A DNA stretch of 64,000 bases from positions 434,001 through 498,000 of the forward strand of contig CAWAVG010000001.1 in assembly GCA_963785425.1 (NCBI GenBank), written 5' to 3'. The notes under the pieces are model-generated. The model did not search any database and was not told the DNA's origin. It was given only the letters and a program-made list of their open reading frames with translations. The translations under genes were made by a program, and so were the position numbers. Position 1 is the first letter of the stretch. Every line of letters starts with the position of its first letter. This document shows, in pieces, positions 26,857-34,614 of this stretch. Source of the DNA: RYN-133 sp963785425. GTDB lineage: Bacteria > Actinomycetota > Actinomycetes > Mycobacteriales > Jatrophihabitantaceae.

Positions 26857-27786
26857 TCAGCGGGCGTAGCCGGTGCCGGCCAGCACGATCTCGTTCGACC
26901 GCGGGCCGTGCCGCACTCCGGCGACCAGGCCGCGCCGCAGGCCACGCCAGAGGGTGGCGCGGTCGTGCGAGCCGCGGATCGTGCGCACCCAGCGGCGCAC
27001 CGTCGCGCCGGCGTAGAGCAGTCGTTCCAGCGGGGCGAGCGAGCGGCTGCGGGTCAGCAGCCACACCTTGTTGCGCACCTCGTAGTAGAACCGCTCGCCC
27101 GGGTCGGCATCGGTCGAGCCGAATGTGCGCGTCTTGTGCACGACAACGCTCTGCGGGCACAGCAGGCCGATGTTTCCGCGCAGGATGCGCGTGCTGAACT
27201 CGAAGTCGTCGTTCCAGAGGAAGTAGTCGGCCACCGGAGCACCCCGGCTGCGGCACACCGCCGCGTCGATCAGCACCGACACGAACGACGCCGACCGCAC
27301 CGGCACGCATCCGACCGCTTCGGCGGCCTCGCGTTCAGCTGCGTTCATCAGCGGCTTCGGCCGCGGGGTGTTCATCGGGTGGTCTTGCCCGTCGGTCCAC
27401 ATGACGCGGCTCGCGACCAGAGCGGGACGTGGACCGCGGTAGTTCGCGCGGGCGTCGAGCAGCGCGGCGAGCGCGTCCGGCTCCGGGACGGTGTCGTCAT
27501 CCATCAGCCAGATCAGATCGGCGCCGGCACGCAGTGCGGCCGCAAGGCCGTAGGCGAATCCCCCGGCGCCGCCGGTGTTGCGGTCGAGCACATGCAGGGC
27601 CAGCTCCGCGCCGAACCCGGTGTCGAGCGCCCGGACCGCGTCCGCCGTGCCGTCGGTCGACGCGTTGTCAACCACGATGACCGCGTCGGGACGGCGGGCC
27701 TGGGCCCCGAGAGCGGCGAGCGATTCGAGCAGCAGCTCGCGCCGGTTGTAGGTGACGACGACCGCGGCCACGCGCGGCCCGGTCAT
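26857..27786 (-). CDS. GT2 glycosyltransferase, GlfT1-like galactofuranosyltransferase
   Basis: A 309-residue GT-A enzyme. N-terminal VAAVVVTYNRRELLLESLAA, IVVDNASTDGT, NTGGAGGFAYG and the metal motif LMDDDTVP (about 96-98) are followed by FLWNDDFEFSTR and KTRTFG. The GGAGGF stretch and the WNDDFEF acid motif resemble GlfT1 of mycobacteria, which starts galactan on the rhamnosyl linker, and also rhamnosyltransferases. The ATG at 27786 overlaps the stop of the upstream sulfotransferase by four bases, so it is translationally coupled to sulfotransferase genes, which is unusual. With Glf and GlfT2 nearby, galactan synthesis is the best inference; exact acceptor unknown. Confidence 0.75.
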   Translation of the reverse strand: MTGPRVAAVVVTYNRRELLLESLAALGAQARRPDAVIVVDNASTDGTADAVRALDTGFGAELALHVLDRNTGGAGGFAYGLAAALRAGADLIWLMDDDTVPEPDALAALLDARANYRGPRPALVASRVMWTDGQDHPMNTPRPKPLMNAAEREAAEAVGCVPVRSASFVSVLIDAAVCRSRGAPVADYFLWNDDFEFSTRILRGNIGLLCPQSVVVHKTRTFGSTDADPGERFYYEVRNKVWLLTRSRSLAPLERLLYAGATVRRWVRTIRGSHDRATLWRGLRRGLVAGVRHGPRSNEIVLAGTGYAR

Positions 27787-28997
27787 CCCTTCCCGCGCCA
27801 GCGGCGGGTGCGCTCCAGCAGGCGCCACACCAGCACGCGCAGCCCGGCGACACTCGCATGTTTCGACGCGAGGTCACGCGCGACGCGGCGGATGCGGTAC
27901 GCCCCGGGGAATTGCGTCGCCGAGCCCGAGAAGAGACTGCGTAGGGACGGGCGCGCCGTCACCGTCTCGTAGCGCTCGTGCAGCAGTCCGACGAGCGCAT
28001 CGAGCGACACGTCGTAGAGCTGTTTGTACGTCACGTCCTTGGGACGCGGCCGCGGCGCGTCACCCAACGGGCGGGGCCGGAGCTCGGCGAGGTCGCCGGC
28101 CACGTCGTAGCCGGCGTCGCGCAGCCCGACGATCTGCTTCTCGGCGAATTCGTTCGCCCAGCCCTCGTACTCCTCCGGCAGCACCAGTCGGGCCGTCTTC
28201 GGACGTGCCGCCAGGATCTGGTGGGCGAGGGTCTCTTTCACGTGCCCGGCGTAGAACCACTGCGGCAGCGCGTGGTCTCCGCGCAGGCGCCGGTTGAGAT
28301 TGCGCAGCATCTCGACCTCGGCCAGCCCGAGCGACGAGTTCGGCCGCGCCTGCGACGTGTCGACCGAGTCCGGCGACACCCCGATCACTGACGCGAAACG
28401 CTCCCACAGCAGGTCCGGCGGCGATCCCGGCGGCGGGACGGTGATGACGTGCACCTGCGACGGCGGCAGGAGCGCGCCCCACCGGCGCAACAGGTCGACC
28501 GTGTCGTGCACCGCCCAGAACCACTCGACGCGACGGCCCGGCCGTCCGCGCTCGGTCACCAGGCGCAACCACTTGTTCCACGTCTGGCCGTTCTGGTGCT
28601 TGACCGTCTCCTGCCATTCGGCGGGAAGCAGCGAAGCCATGTCGCGGACCGTGACGATGACGTGCACCTCGGCGTCCTGCAGGTCACGCACCGCGCGATC
28701 GGCCTGCTCCTGCGACGCGCCGGCCAGCATCTCGTGCGAAATGATGGCGACCTTGTCGGCGCCGAGCGCCTGCCGGGTCAGCACGTCCCACTCGCCCGCC
28801 CACGATCCCGCCGGATCGTCCTTCGGTTGCGGCGCGCCGCGCAGGTCCTGGGTCGCGCGGAACTGGTCGTGCTCGGACAGGCCCGGGAGCAGCACGCCCT
28901 GCCGGGCAAGCTCACTGCGGCCCTCCCACATCACGTATTGCAGGAAGGTCGTGCCGCACTTCGGCTCGCCGATGTGCAGGTAGACGCGTTCGGTCAC
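27783..28997 (-). CDS. PAPS-dependent sulfotransferase-like protein
   Basis: A 404-residue protein with the 5'-phosphosulfate-binding loop at the N-terminus, VYLHIGEPKCGTTFLQ (about 5-20), and a later 3'-phosphate-type region IVTVRDMASLLPAEWQ. The last third is helical and basic. It starts at GTG 28997 directly after the stop of its paralogue at 28998. Such enzymes move sulfate from PAPS to a hydroxyl of a sugar or lipid. The coupling to a GlfT1-like glycosyltransferase suggests a carbohydrate acceptor. The acceptor and localisation (no signal peptide seen, so cytoplasmic) are inference. Confidence 0.82.
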   Translation of the reverse strand: MTERVYLHIGEPKCGTTFLQYVMWEGRSELARQGVLLPGLSEHDQFRATQDLRGAPQPKDDPAGSWAGEWDVLTRQALGADKVAIISHEMLAGASQEQADRAVRDLQDAEVHVIVTVRDMASLLPAEWQETVKHQNGQTWNKWLRLVTERGRPGRRVEWFWAVHDTVDLLRRWGALLPPSQVHVITVPPPGSPPDLLWERFASVIGVSPDSVDTSQARPNSSLGLAEVEMLRNLNRRLRGDHALPQWFYAGHVKETLAHQILAARPKTARLVLPEEYEGWANEFAEKQIVGLRDAGYDVAGDLAELRPRPLGDAPRPRPKDVTYKQLYDVSLDALVGLLHERYETVTARPSLRSLFSGSATQFPGAYRIRRVARDLASKHASVAGLRVLVWRLLERTRRWRGKG

Positions 28998-30269
28998 TCA
29001 GCGGCCTCCGCGGGAGAGGCGGCCACGCGCCCGCCGGGCGGCATCCGCAGCGCGCCACCAGGCCTGGCGCAGTGCCCGCACCGACCCGTACCGATCGCTC
29101 AGGTGGAGCACGCGTCCCTTGAGACGACCCCGCGCACCGTGCGCTTGCGCAGCCGAACCCGACCGTCGCGACTCGGCCTTGATCCGGACCGTTTCGAAGT
29201 CGGCGAGGATCTGCCTGATGGCGACGATGCTCCCGCGCAGCATGTCGCTCACATCGGCGTCGGCCGGACGTAGCCGCGGGCCGCTCGGCGGGCGAGGCAA
29301 CAACTCGTCGAGATTGCCCACCACGTCGTAGCCGGACGTACCCAGCTCGACAATGATCGCCTCGGCCTGCTTGCGCGCCCACTCGTCGCGATCGGCGGGG
29401 AGTTCGAGGCGGCCGTGCCCGCTGGGGTCGGCGGGGAACGCGTTGTGCGCGAGCGCGCCCTTCACGTAATGCATGTAGAACCACTCGGGCATCTGCGGCG
29501 GCAGCGCCTGGTTGATGCGGCGCAACAACTCGACCTCGGCGACGGTGAGAGACGCGTTCGACTTGGCCAGCGTCATGTCGACCGATTGCGGGTCGACACC
29601 GATCAACGCCGCGAAACGTTCCCACAGCAGGTTCGGTGCCGACCCCCGTGGCGGGACGGTGATGACGTGCACCCGGTCGGCAGGAACCTTGCGCGACCAG
29701 ACCCGCAGGATCTCGAGCGTGTCGTGGACGTTCCAGAATCCCCACTTGCGGCGGTCGCTGTCGATCGACTCGCGATCGATGACGTCACTGAGCCAGTCCT
29801 CGTACTCGCGCGTGTTGCGGTTCTTGACCGATTCCTGCCATTCGGCGGGCAGCAGTGAACCGAAGTCACGCAGCGTCAGCACGATGTGCACCTCGGCGTC
29901 GCCGAAGGACGCGACCGCGCGGTCGGCCTGCTCGGGCGTCACCCCGGCGAGGAGCTCGTGCGAGACCATCCCGACCCGCTCGGCGCGCAGGGCTTCGGCG
30001 GCGAGCCGGTCCCACGCGCCGTCGAAGGGGGCCAACGGATCGTGCGGCGCGGGCACGACGCCGCGCAGGTCCTGGACCGCCCGGAAGTGGTAGCGGGGCC
30101 GCGCACCCGGCAACGACACGCCCTGCGCGACGAGCGCGCGCCGATTGGCGAACATCAGCTGCTGCAGGAACGTCGTTCCCGTCTTGGGCTCGCCGATGTG
30201 GATGAAGACCTTGGGGTGCGTGCGGTGCCGTGCGGCGGACGTCGATCCGCCGGATTCGTACGCTGTCAC
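28998..30269 (-). CDS. PAPS-dependent sulfotransferase-like protein (paralogue)
   Basis: A 423-residue paralogue of the adjacent gene. The phosphosulfate loop is VFIHIGEPKTGTTFLQ with a Thr where the neighbour has Cys; LTLRDFGSLLPAEWQES and HVITVPPRGSAPNLLWERF are shared with it. GTG 30269 follows GAGG by five bases; the longer ATG frame upstream (to 30377) has no homologous character and would intrude on the divergent promoter. It is the first gene of the sulfotransferase-sulfotransferase-GlfT1 operon and diverges from the GT2-glf-glfT2 operon, so the two operons probably share a control region at 30270-30427. Confidence 0.82.
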   Translation of the reverse strand: MTAYESGGSTSAARHRTHPKVFIHIGEPKTGTTFLQQLMFANRRALVAQGVSLPGARPRYHFRAVQDLRGVVPAPHDPLAPFDGAWDRLAAEALRAERVGMVSHELLAGVTPEQADRAVASFGDAEVHIVLTLRDFGSLLPAEWQESVKNRNTREYEDWLSDVIDRESIDSDRRKWGFWNVHDTLEILRVWSRKVPADRVHVITVPPRGSAPNLLWERFAALIGVDPQSVDMTLAKSNASLTVAEVELLRRINQALPPQMPEWFYMHYVKGALAHNAFPADPSGHGRLELPADRDEWARKQAEAIIVELGTSGYDVVGNLDELLPRPPSGPRLRPADADVSDMLRGSIVAIRQILADFETVRIKAESRRSGSAAQAHGARGRLKGRVLHLSDRYGSVRALRQAWWRAADAARRARGRLSRGGR

Positions 30270-30427
30270 CCCAACCTCGCCTCTGCGGACCCGTGCCGCC
30301 GGTAGCGGCGATGATAGCAATGCAGGACGTGCCCCCAGGTCGTGCGACCATGGGGTGCGGGACCGGACACCCGCCATCCGACGCCGGCGTCCGTCTCGAC
30401 AACGCCGTCATTGAGGAGCAGTTCAGC

Positions 30428-31330
30428 GTGACCAGCCCGGAGCCGTTCGCGCTCCTGCTCCCGGTGTACATCCGCGACAACCCCGAGTATCTGCGAGCCG
30501 CGTTCCACAGCGCCGTCCACGATCAGACGCTGCCTCCCGACCACGTCCTGCTGGTGCGTGACGGGCCCGTCACCGCCGAACTGGCCACGTGCATCGAGCA
30601 ACTGCGCGCTGACAGCCCTGTCCCCGTGCAACTCGTCCCGATCGAGCGCAGCACCGGCCTGGGGCCGGCCCTCGACGCCGGCCTGCTCGCCAGTCCGCAC
30701 GACATCGTGGCCCGCATGGACGCCGACGACATCGCCATGCCCAACCGGTTCGAGGTGCAGGTGCCGCTCATCCGCGGCGGTGCCGACATCGTCGGTGCCG
30801 GGCTGGTCGAGTTCGAGACCGACCCGAGCGCCCCGGGCCGCAGGCGGGTTCCGCCCACTGATCCGGACGACATCCGCCGCTACGCGCGTATCCACGACCC
30901 GTTCAACCACCCGACGGTCATCTACCGCCGCCGTGCCGTGCTCGCCGCGGGTGGGTACGGCGACCTGCCGTTGATGGAGGACTACTGGCTGTTCTCGCGC
31001 ATGCTGGCCGCCGGCGCCCGTCCGATGAACGTCGCCGAACCGCTGGTCTATTACCGCGTGGGTGCGGGCGCCTACCAGCGCCGTGGCGGCCGTGAGCAGC
31101 TGCGCTCCGAGCTGGCCCTGCAGCGGCGGCTGCGTGACTCAGGTCTGGTCAGTCGCACCCAATACGTGCGCAACGTCATCGTCCGTGGGGGGTATCGGCT
31201 CCTGCCGTGGCGGCTGCGCCGTACCATCTACCGTTTGATTGTCGCCGGCTACGGGGAGCGCCGCGGCCGGGCTACGCGCGGCGTCTCAGCCACGGGAGTA
31301 CCGGACACCCACATCGTGAGGAACCCTTGA
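30428..31330 (+). CDS. GT2 family glycosyltransferase
   Basis: A 300-residue GT-A glycosyltransferase that uses an NDP-sugar. FALLLPVYIRDNPEYLRAAF opens the nucleotide fold, RMDADDIAMPNRFE is the DxD metal motif (about residue 98), and HPTVIYRRR with MEDYWLFSRM supplies the acceptor side. A basic C-terminus (LLPWRLRRTIYRLI) may touch the membrane. The GTG at 30428 is chosen because GAGGAG lies nine bases upstream. The stop TGA overlaps the TTG start of glf, giving a coupled operon. The donor and acceptor sugars are unknown; galactan or linker assembly is inferred from neighbours. Confidence 0.82.
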   Translation: MTSPEPFALLLPVYIRDNPEYLRAAFHSAVHDQTLPPDHVLLVRDGPVTAELATCIEQLRADSPVPVQLVPIERSTGLGPALDAGLLASPHDIVARMDADDIAMPNRFEVQVPLIRGGADIVGAGLVEFETDPSAPGRRRVPPTDPDDIRRYARIHDPFNHPTVIYRRRAVLAAGGYGDLPLMEDYWLFSRMLAAGARPMNVAEPLVYYRVGAGAYQRRGGREQLRSELALQRRLRDSGLVSRTQYVRNVIVRGGYRLLPWRLRRTIYRLIVAGYGERRGRATRGVSATGVPDTHIVRNP

Positions 31331-32502
31331 ACATCGATCTCGTCGTCGTCGGCTCAGGCTTCTTCGGCCTGACGGTCGCGGAGCGATGCGCGTCCGACCT
31401 CGGACTGCGCGTCCTCGTGCTCGACCGCCGGCCGCACATCGGAGGCAACGCCTACAGCGAGGCGGAGCCGGAGACCGGAATCGAGATCCACAAGTACGGC
31501 GCGCACCTGTTCCACACCTCGAATGAGCGTGTCTGGGAGTACGTGAACCGCTTCACCGCGTTCACCGGCTACCAGCACCGCGTCTACAGCAACCACAACG
31601 GCCAGGTGTACCCGCTGCCGATCAACCTCGGCACCATCAACCAGTTCTTCGACGCCGCGTACACCCCGGACGAGGCACGCGCGCTCATCAAGAAGCAGGC
31701 CGCCGAACTCGGCGACAGGGTGCCCGAGAACTTCGTCGAGAAGGGCATCTCGCTGATCGGCCGCCCCCTGTATGAGGCGTTCATCGCGCACTACACGGCC
31801 AAGCAGTGGCAGACGGACCCGGAGCAGCTGTCGGCAGACATCATCTCGCGGCTGCCCGTGCGCTACACGTACAACAACCGTTACTTCAACGACACGTTCG
31901 AGGGCCTGCCCGTGAACGGCTACACCGCGTGGATCGAGAAGATGGCCGACCATCCGAACATCGAGGTGCGGCTCGACACCGACTTCTTCGACAGCCGCAG
32001 CGACTACGTCGGCAGCGTCCCGGTCGTGTATACCGGCCCGATCGACGCGTACTTCGACAACTCCGAGGGCGAACTGTCCTGGCGCACGCTCGACTTCGAG
32101 TGCGAAGTGCTCGCCACCGGCGACTTCCAAGGCACCTCGGTCATGAACTACCCGGACGCGGACGTGCCGTACACGCGCATCCACGAGTTCCGGCACTTCC
32201 ACCCTGAGCGCGCGCACTACCCGAGCGACAAGACCGTGATCATGCGCGAGTTCTCGCGCTTCGCCGGGACGGGCGACGAACCCTATTACCCGGTCAACAC
32301 CGCCGACGACCGCGAGAAGCTGCTGAAGTACCGCGAGATGGCACGGCGCGAGAACGGCGTGTTGTTCGGCGGCCGCCTGGGCACGTACAAGTATCTCGAC
32401 ATGCACATGGCGATCGCGTCGGCGCTCAACATGTATGACAACCGGCTCCGTCCGCACTTCCACGAGGGCGCGCCGCTGATCAGCGGAGGCACCGATGACT
32501 GA
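31327..32502 (+). CDS. glf: UDP-galactopyranose mutase
   Basis: A 391-residue FAD enzyme that converts UDP-galactopyranose to UDP-galactofuranose for galactan. The FAD motif is VVVGSGFFGLTVAE, followed by LDRRPHIGGNAYSE, KYGAHLFHTSNERVW, the mobile-loop Arg region AKQWQTDPEQLSADIISRLP and the closing GRLGTYKYLDMHM motif. Length is normal for bacterial Glf. The TTG at 31327 overlaps the previous stop and follows GAGGAA. It overlaps the next gene by eight bases. It is the marker gene that this organism makes galactofuranose. Confidence 0.95.
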   Translation: MNIDLVVVGSGFFGLTVAERCASDLGLRVLVLDRRPHIGGNAYSEAEPETGIEIHKYGAHLFHTSNERVWEYVNRFTAFTGYQHRVYSNHNGQVYPLPINLGTINQFFDAAYTPDEARALIKKQAAELGDRVPENFVEKGISLIGRPLYEAFIAHYTAKQWQTDPEQLSADIISRLPVRYTYNNRYFNDTFEGLPVNGYTAWIEKMADHPNIEVRLDTDFFDSRSDYVGSVPVVYTGPIDAYFDNSEGELSWRTLDFECEVLATGDFQGTSVMNYPDADVPYTRIHEFRHFHPERAHYPSDKTVIMREFSRFAGTGDEPYYPVNTADDREKLLKYREMARRENGVLFGGRLGTYKYLDMHMAIASALNMYDNRLRPHFHEGAPLISGGTDD

Positions 32503-34528
32503 GATCGCCACCCCGCGCGGCCTGCGCGTCCTGCAGCGCGTCGTGCTCCCGATGCAGGGCAACCTGGACGTCGTGCCGCTCTACGTCGAGACAAACATGG
32601 ACCGCGGCGCGAACCTCGCTCCGGTGGACACCGAGCGCCGCTCCGACGACGACACCGAGCAGCAGCAGACCACGACCGTTGCGAGCGCCACGCCGGGTGA
32701 GATCGAGTCGGCAGTGCGGTTCGGCACGCAGGCCACCAGCCCCGGCGACCTCGCGGCCAGGCGCAGCGCGCGCATCTCGGCCGGCCGGCGCGTGTCGTTC
32801 GGCTCGTACTTCAACGCGTTCCCGGCGAGTTACTGGCGCCGGTGGACGGTTGTCGAGGACGTGGTGCTGCGCGTGCGCGTCGAGGGCGAGTGCACGATCA
32901 TCGTGTACCGCTCGACAGCGAAGGGCGCGAGCCACCCGGTGCAGTCGATCGTCGTCGACAGTGACGAGCCGGAGACCGTCGAGGTGAAGCTGCCGCTGGC
33001 GCAGTTCATCGACGGCGGCTGGTACTGGTTCGACATCGCCGCAGCCTCGCGCGGCGTGACGTTGATCGAGGCCGACTGGGCGACCCGCACCGATCGGCTC
33101 AACCACGGCCGGTTCAGCATCGCGATGACGACCTTCAACCGTCCCGACTACTGCCTCGACAACCTGCGGGTGCTCGGCGAGGCGCCGGACGTACTCGAGG
33201 TGCTCGACCACATCTACGTCGCCGACCAGGGCACCGACCACGTCGAGGACCAGGACGACTTCACCGACGCCACCAAGGCACTCGGCACCAAGCTGCGCGT
33301 CATCAGGCAGGGCAATATCGGCGGTTCGGGCGGCTTCTCACGCGGCATGGACGAAACCGTCCGCGAGGGGTCGAGTGACTACGTCCTGGTGCTCGACGAC
33401 GACGTCGTGACCGAGCCCGAAAGCATGCTGCGCGCGGTCACGTTCGCCGATCTCGCGCGCCGTCCGACGATCGTCGGCGGCCACATGTTCAGCATGTACG
33501 ACCGCTCGGTGCTGCATTCGTTCGGTGAGACCATCGCCCGCTACAACTTCTGGTGGGGCGCCGCGCCGCGCACGGTGCACGAGCACGACTTCGGCCGCCG
33601 CAACCTGCGCAACACGCAGTGGCTGCACCGGCGCGTCGACGTCGACTACAACGGCTGGTGGATGTGCCTCATCCCCACGTCCGTCATCCGCGACCTCGGG
33701 CTGTCGCTGCCGGTCTTCATCAAGTGGGACGACGCGGAGTACGGGCTGCGCGCCAAGGCGGCCGGCGTGCCCGTCGTGTCGATGCCGGGCGTCGCCGTGT
33801 GGCACGTGCCGTGGCAGGACAAGAACGACGCGCTCGACTGGCAGGCTTACTTCCACCTGCGCAACCGCCTCGTCACCGCGTTGCTGCACTCGCCCTACCC
33901 GCGCGGCGGCAGCGTCATCAGCGAGAACATGGAATACCAGATCCGGCACCTGCTCTCGATGCAGTACTCGACGGCGCGGTTGCGGCTACTGGCGATCGAG
34001 GATGTGCTCGCCGGCCCCGAGCACATGCACGCGGACATCCTGACGAAGATGGGTCAGCTACGCGAGCTGCGCAAGGGCTTCGCCGACTCGCAGACGCGTC
34101 CTGACATCGAGGCGTTCCCGGACGTGAAGCGGCTCAAGCCGCCGCGCCGCGGCAAAGAGCCGACCTCGCCCACGAACAAGGTCGGGCTGTTCATCAAGGC
34201 CGCGCTCGGTGCCGTGCGCCAGGTGCTGCCGGTGTCAGAGCTGTCGAAGGAACACCCGGCGATGGTCGTGCCGAGCCAGGACGCGCAGTGGTGGTTGCTG
34301 TCGAACGCCGACGGTGCACTCGTGTCCAGCGCCGACGGCACGTCGACGTCGTGGTACCAGCGCGATCCGGAGCTGTTCCGCACGCTGATGTCGCAGAGCG
34401 TCGCCGCACACGCGCGGTTGTCGCGCGAGTGGCCGAAGCTGCGCAAGCGCTATGTCGACGCCGCCGCCGACTTCACCTCGCCGGGGCGCTGGCGCGCGAC
34501 GTTCGAGGCGTCCGCCCCCAAGGACTGA
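32495..34528 (+). CDS. glfT2: GlfT2-like galactofuranosyltransferase
   Basis: A 677-residue galactan polymerase-like enzyme. It has an N-terminal beta-rich domain (about 1-200), a GT-A core with FSIAMTTFNRPDYCLDNLRV and VLDDDVVTEPESM (DDD near 301-303), NGWWMCLIP and FIKWDDAEYGLRAK (about 410), and a helical C-terminal domain. These are the signatures of GlfT2, which adds alternating beta-1,5/1,6 galactofuranose units at the cytoplasmic membrane. It overlaps glf by eight bases. The length is slightly above the mycobacterial enzyme. Linkage pattern cannot be read from sequence. Confidence 0.9.
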   Translation: MTEIATPRGLRVLQRVVLPMQGNLDVVPLYVETNMDRGANLAPVDTERRSDDDTEQQQTTTVASATPGEIESAVRFGTQATSPGDLAARRSARISAGRRVSFGSYFNAFPASYWRRWTVVEDVVLRVRVEGECTIIVYRSTAKGASHPVQSIVVDSDEPETVEVKLPLAQFIDGGWYWFDIAAASRGVTLIEADWATRTDRLNHGRFSIAMTTFNRPDYCLDNLRVLGEAPDVLEVLDHIYVADQGTDHVEDQDDFTDATKALGTKLRVIRQGNIGGSGGFSRGMDETVREGSSDYVLVLDDDVVTEPESMLRAVTFADLARRPTIVGGHMFSMYDRSVLHSFGETIARYNFWWGAAPRTVHEHDFGRRNLRNTQWLHRRVDVDYNGWWMCLIPTSVIRDLGLSLPVFIKWDDAEYGLRAKAAGVPVVSMPGVAVWHVPWQDKNDALDWQAYFHLRNRLVTALLHSPYPRGGSVISENMEYQIRHLLSMQYSTARLRLLAIEDVLAGPEHMHADILTKMGQLRELRKGFADSQTRPDIEAFPDVKRLKPPRRGKEPTSPTNKVGLFIKAALGAVRQVLPVSELSKEHPAMVVPSQDAQWWLLSNADGALVSSADGTSTSWYQRDPELFRTLMSQSVAAHARLSREWPKLRKRYVDAAADFTSPGRWRATFEASAPKD

Positions 34529-34535
34529 CCACCCT

Positions 34536-34608
34536 CCGCGAGTGGTCACTTATGGGCCCAGTGGTCAGTTATTTCTGACCACTCGCGCCGTTACCGACCA
34601 CTCGCGGG
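34536..34608. repeat. Nested inverted repeats between convergent glfT2 and GT8 genes
   Basis: An outer pair CCGCGAGTGGTC ... GACCACTCGCGG (12 bp) encloses an inner hairpin AGTGGTCAG-TTATTT-CTGACCACT (34560-34583). The layout echoes the mirror arrays at 15.6, 17.5 and 54.5 kb (forward half unit, palindrome, reverse half unit) but uses a different core, GAGTGGTCA in place of GAGTGACGTC. It probably terminates both genes. Confidence 0.7.
34560..34583. terminator. 9-bp-stem hairpin, probable bidirectional terminator
   Basis: AGTGGTCAG and CTGACCACT pair across a six-base AT-rich loop midway between the two convergent stop codons. Confidence 0.5.
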
Positions 34609-34614
34609 AGTTGG

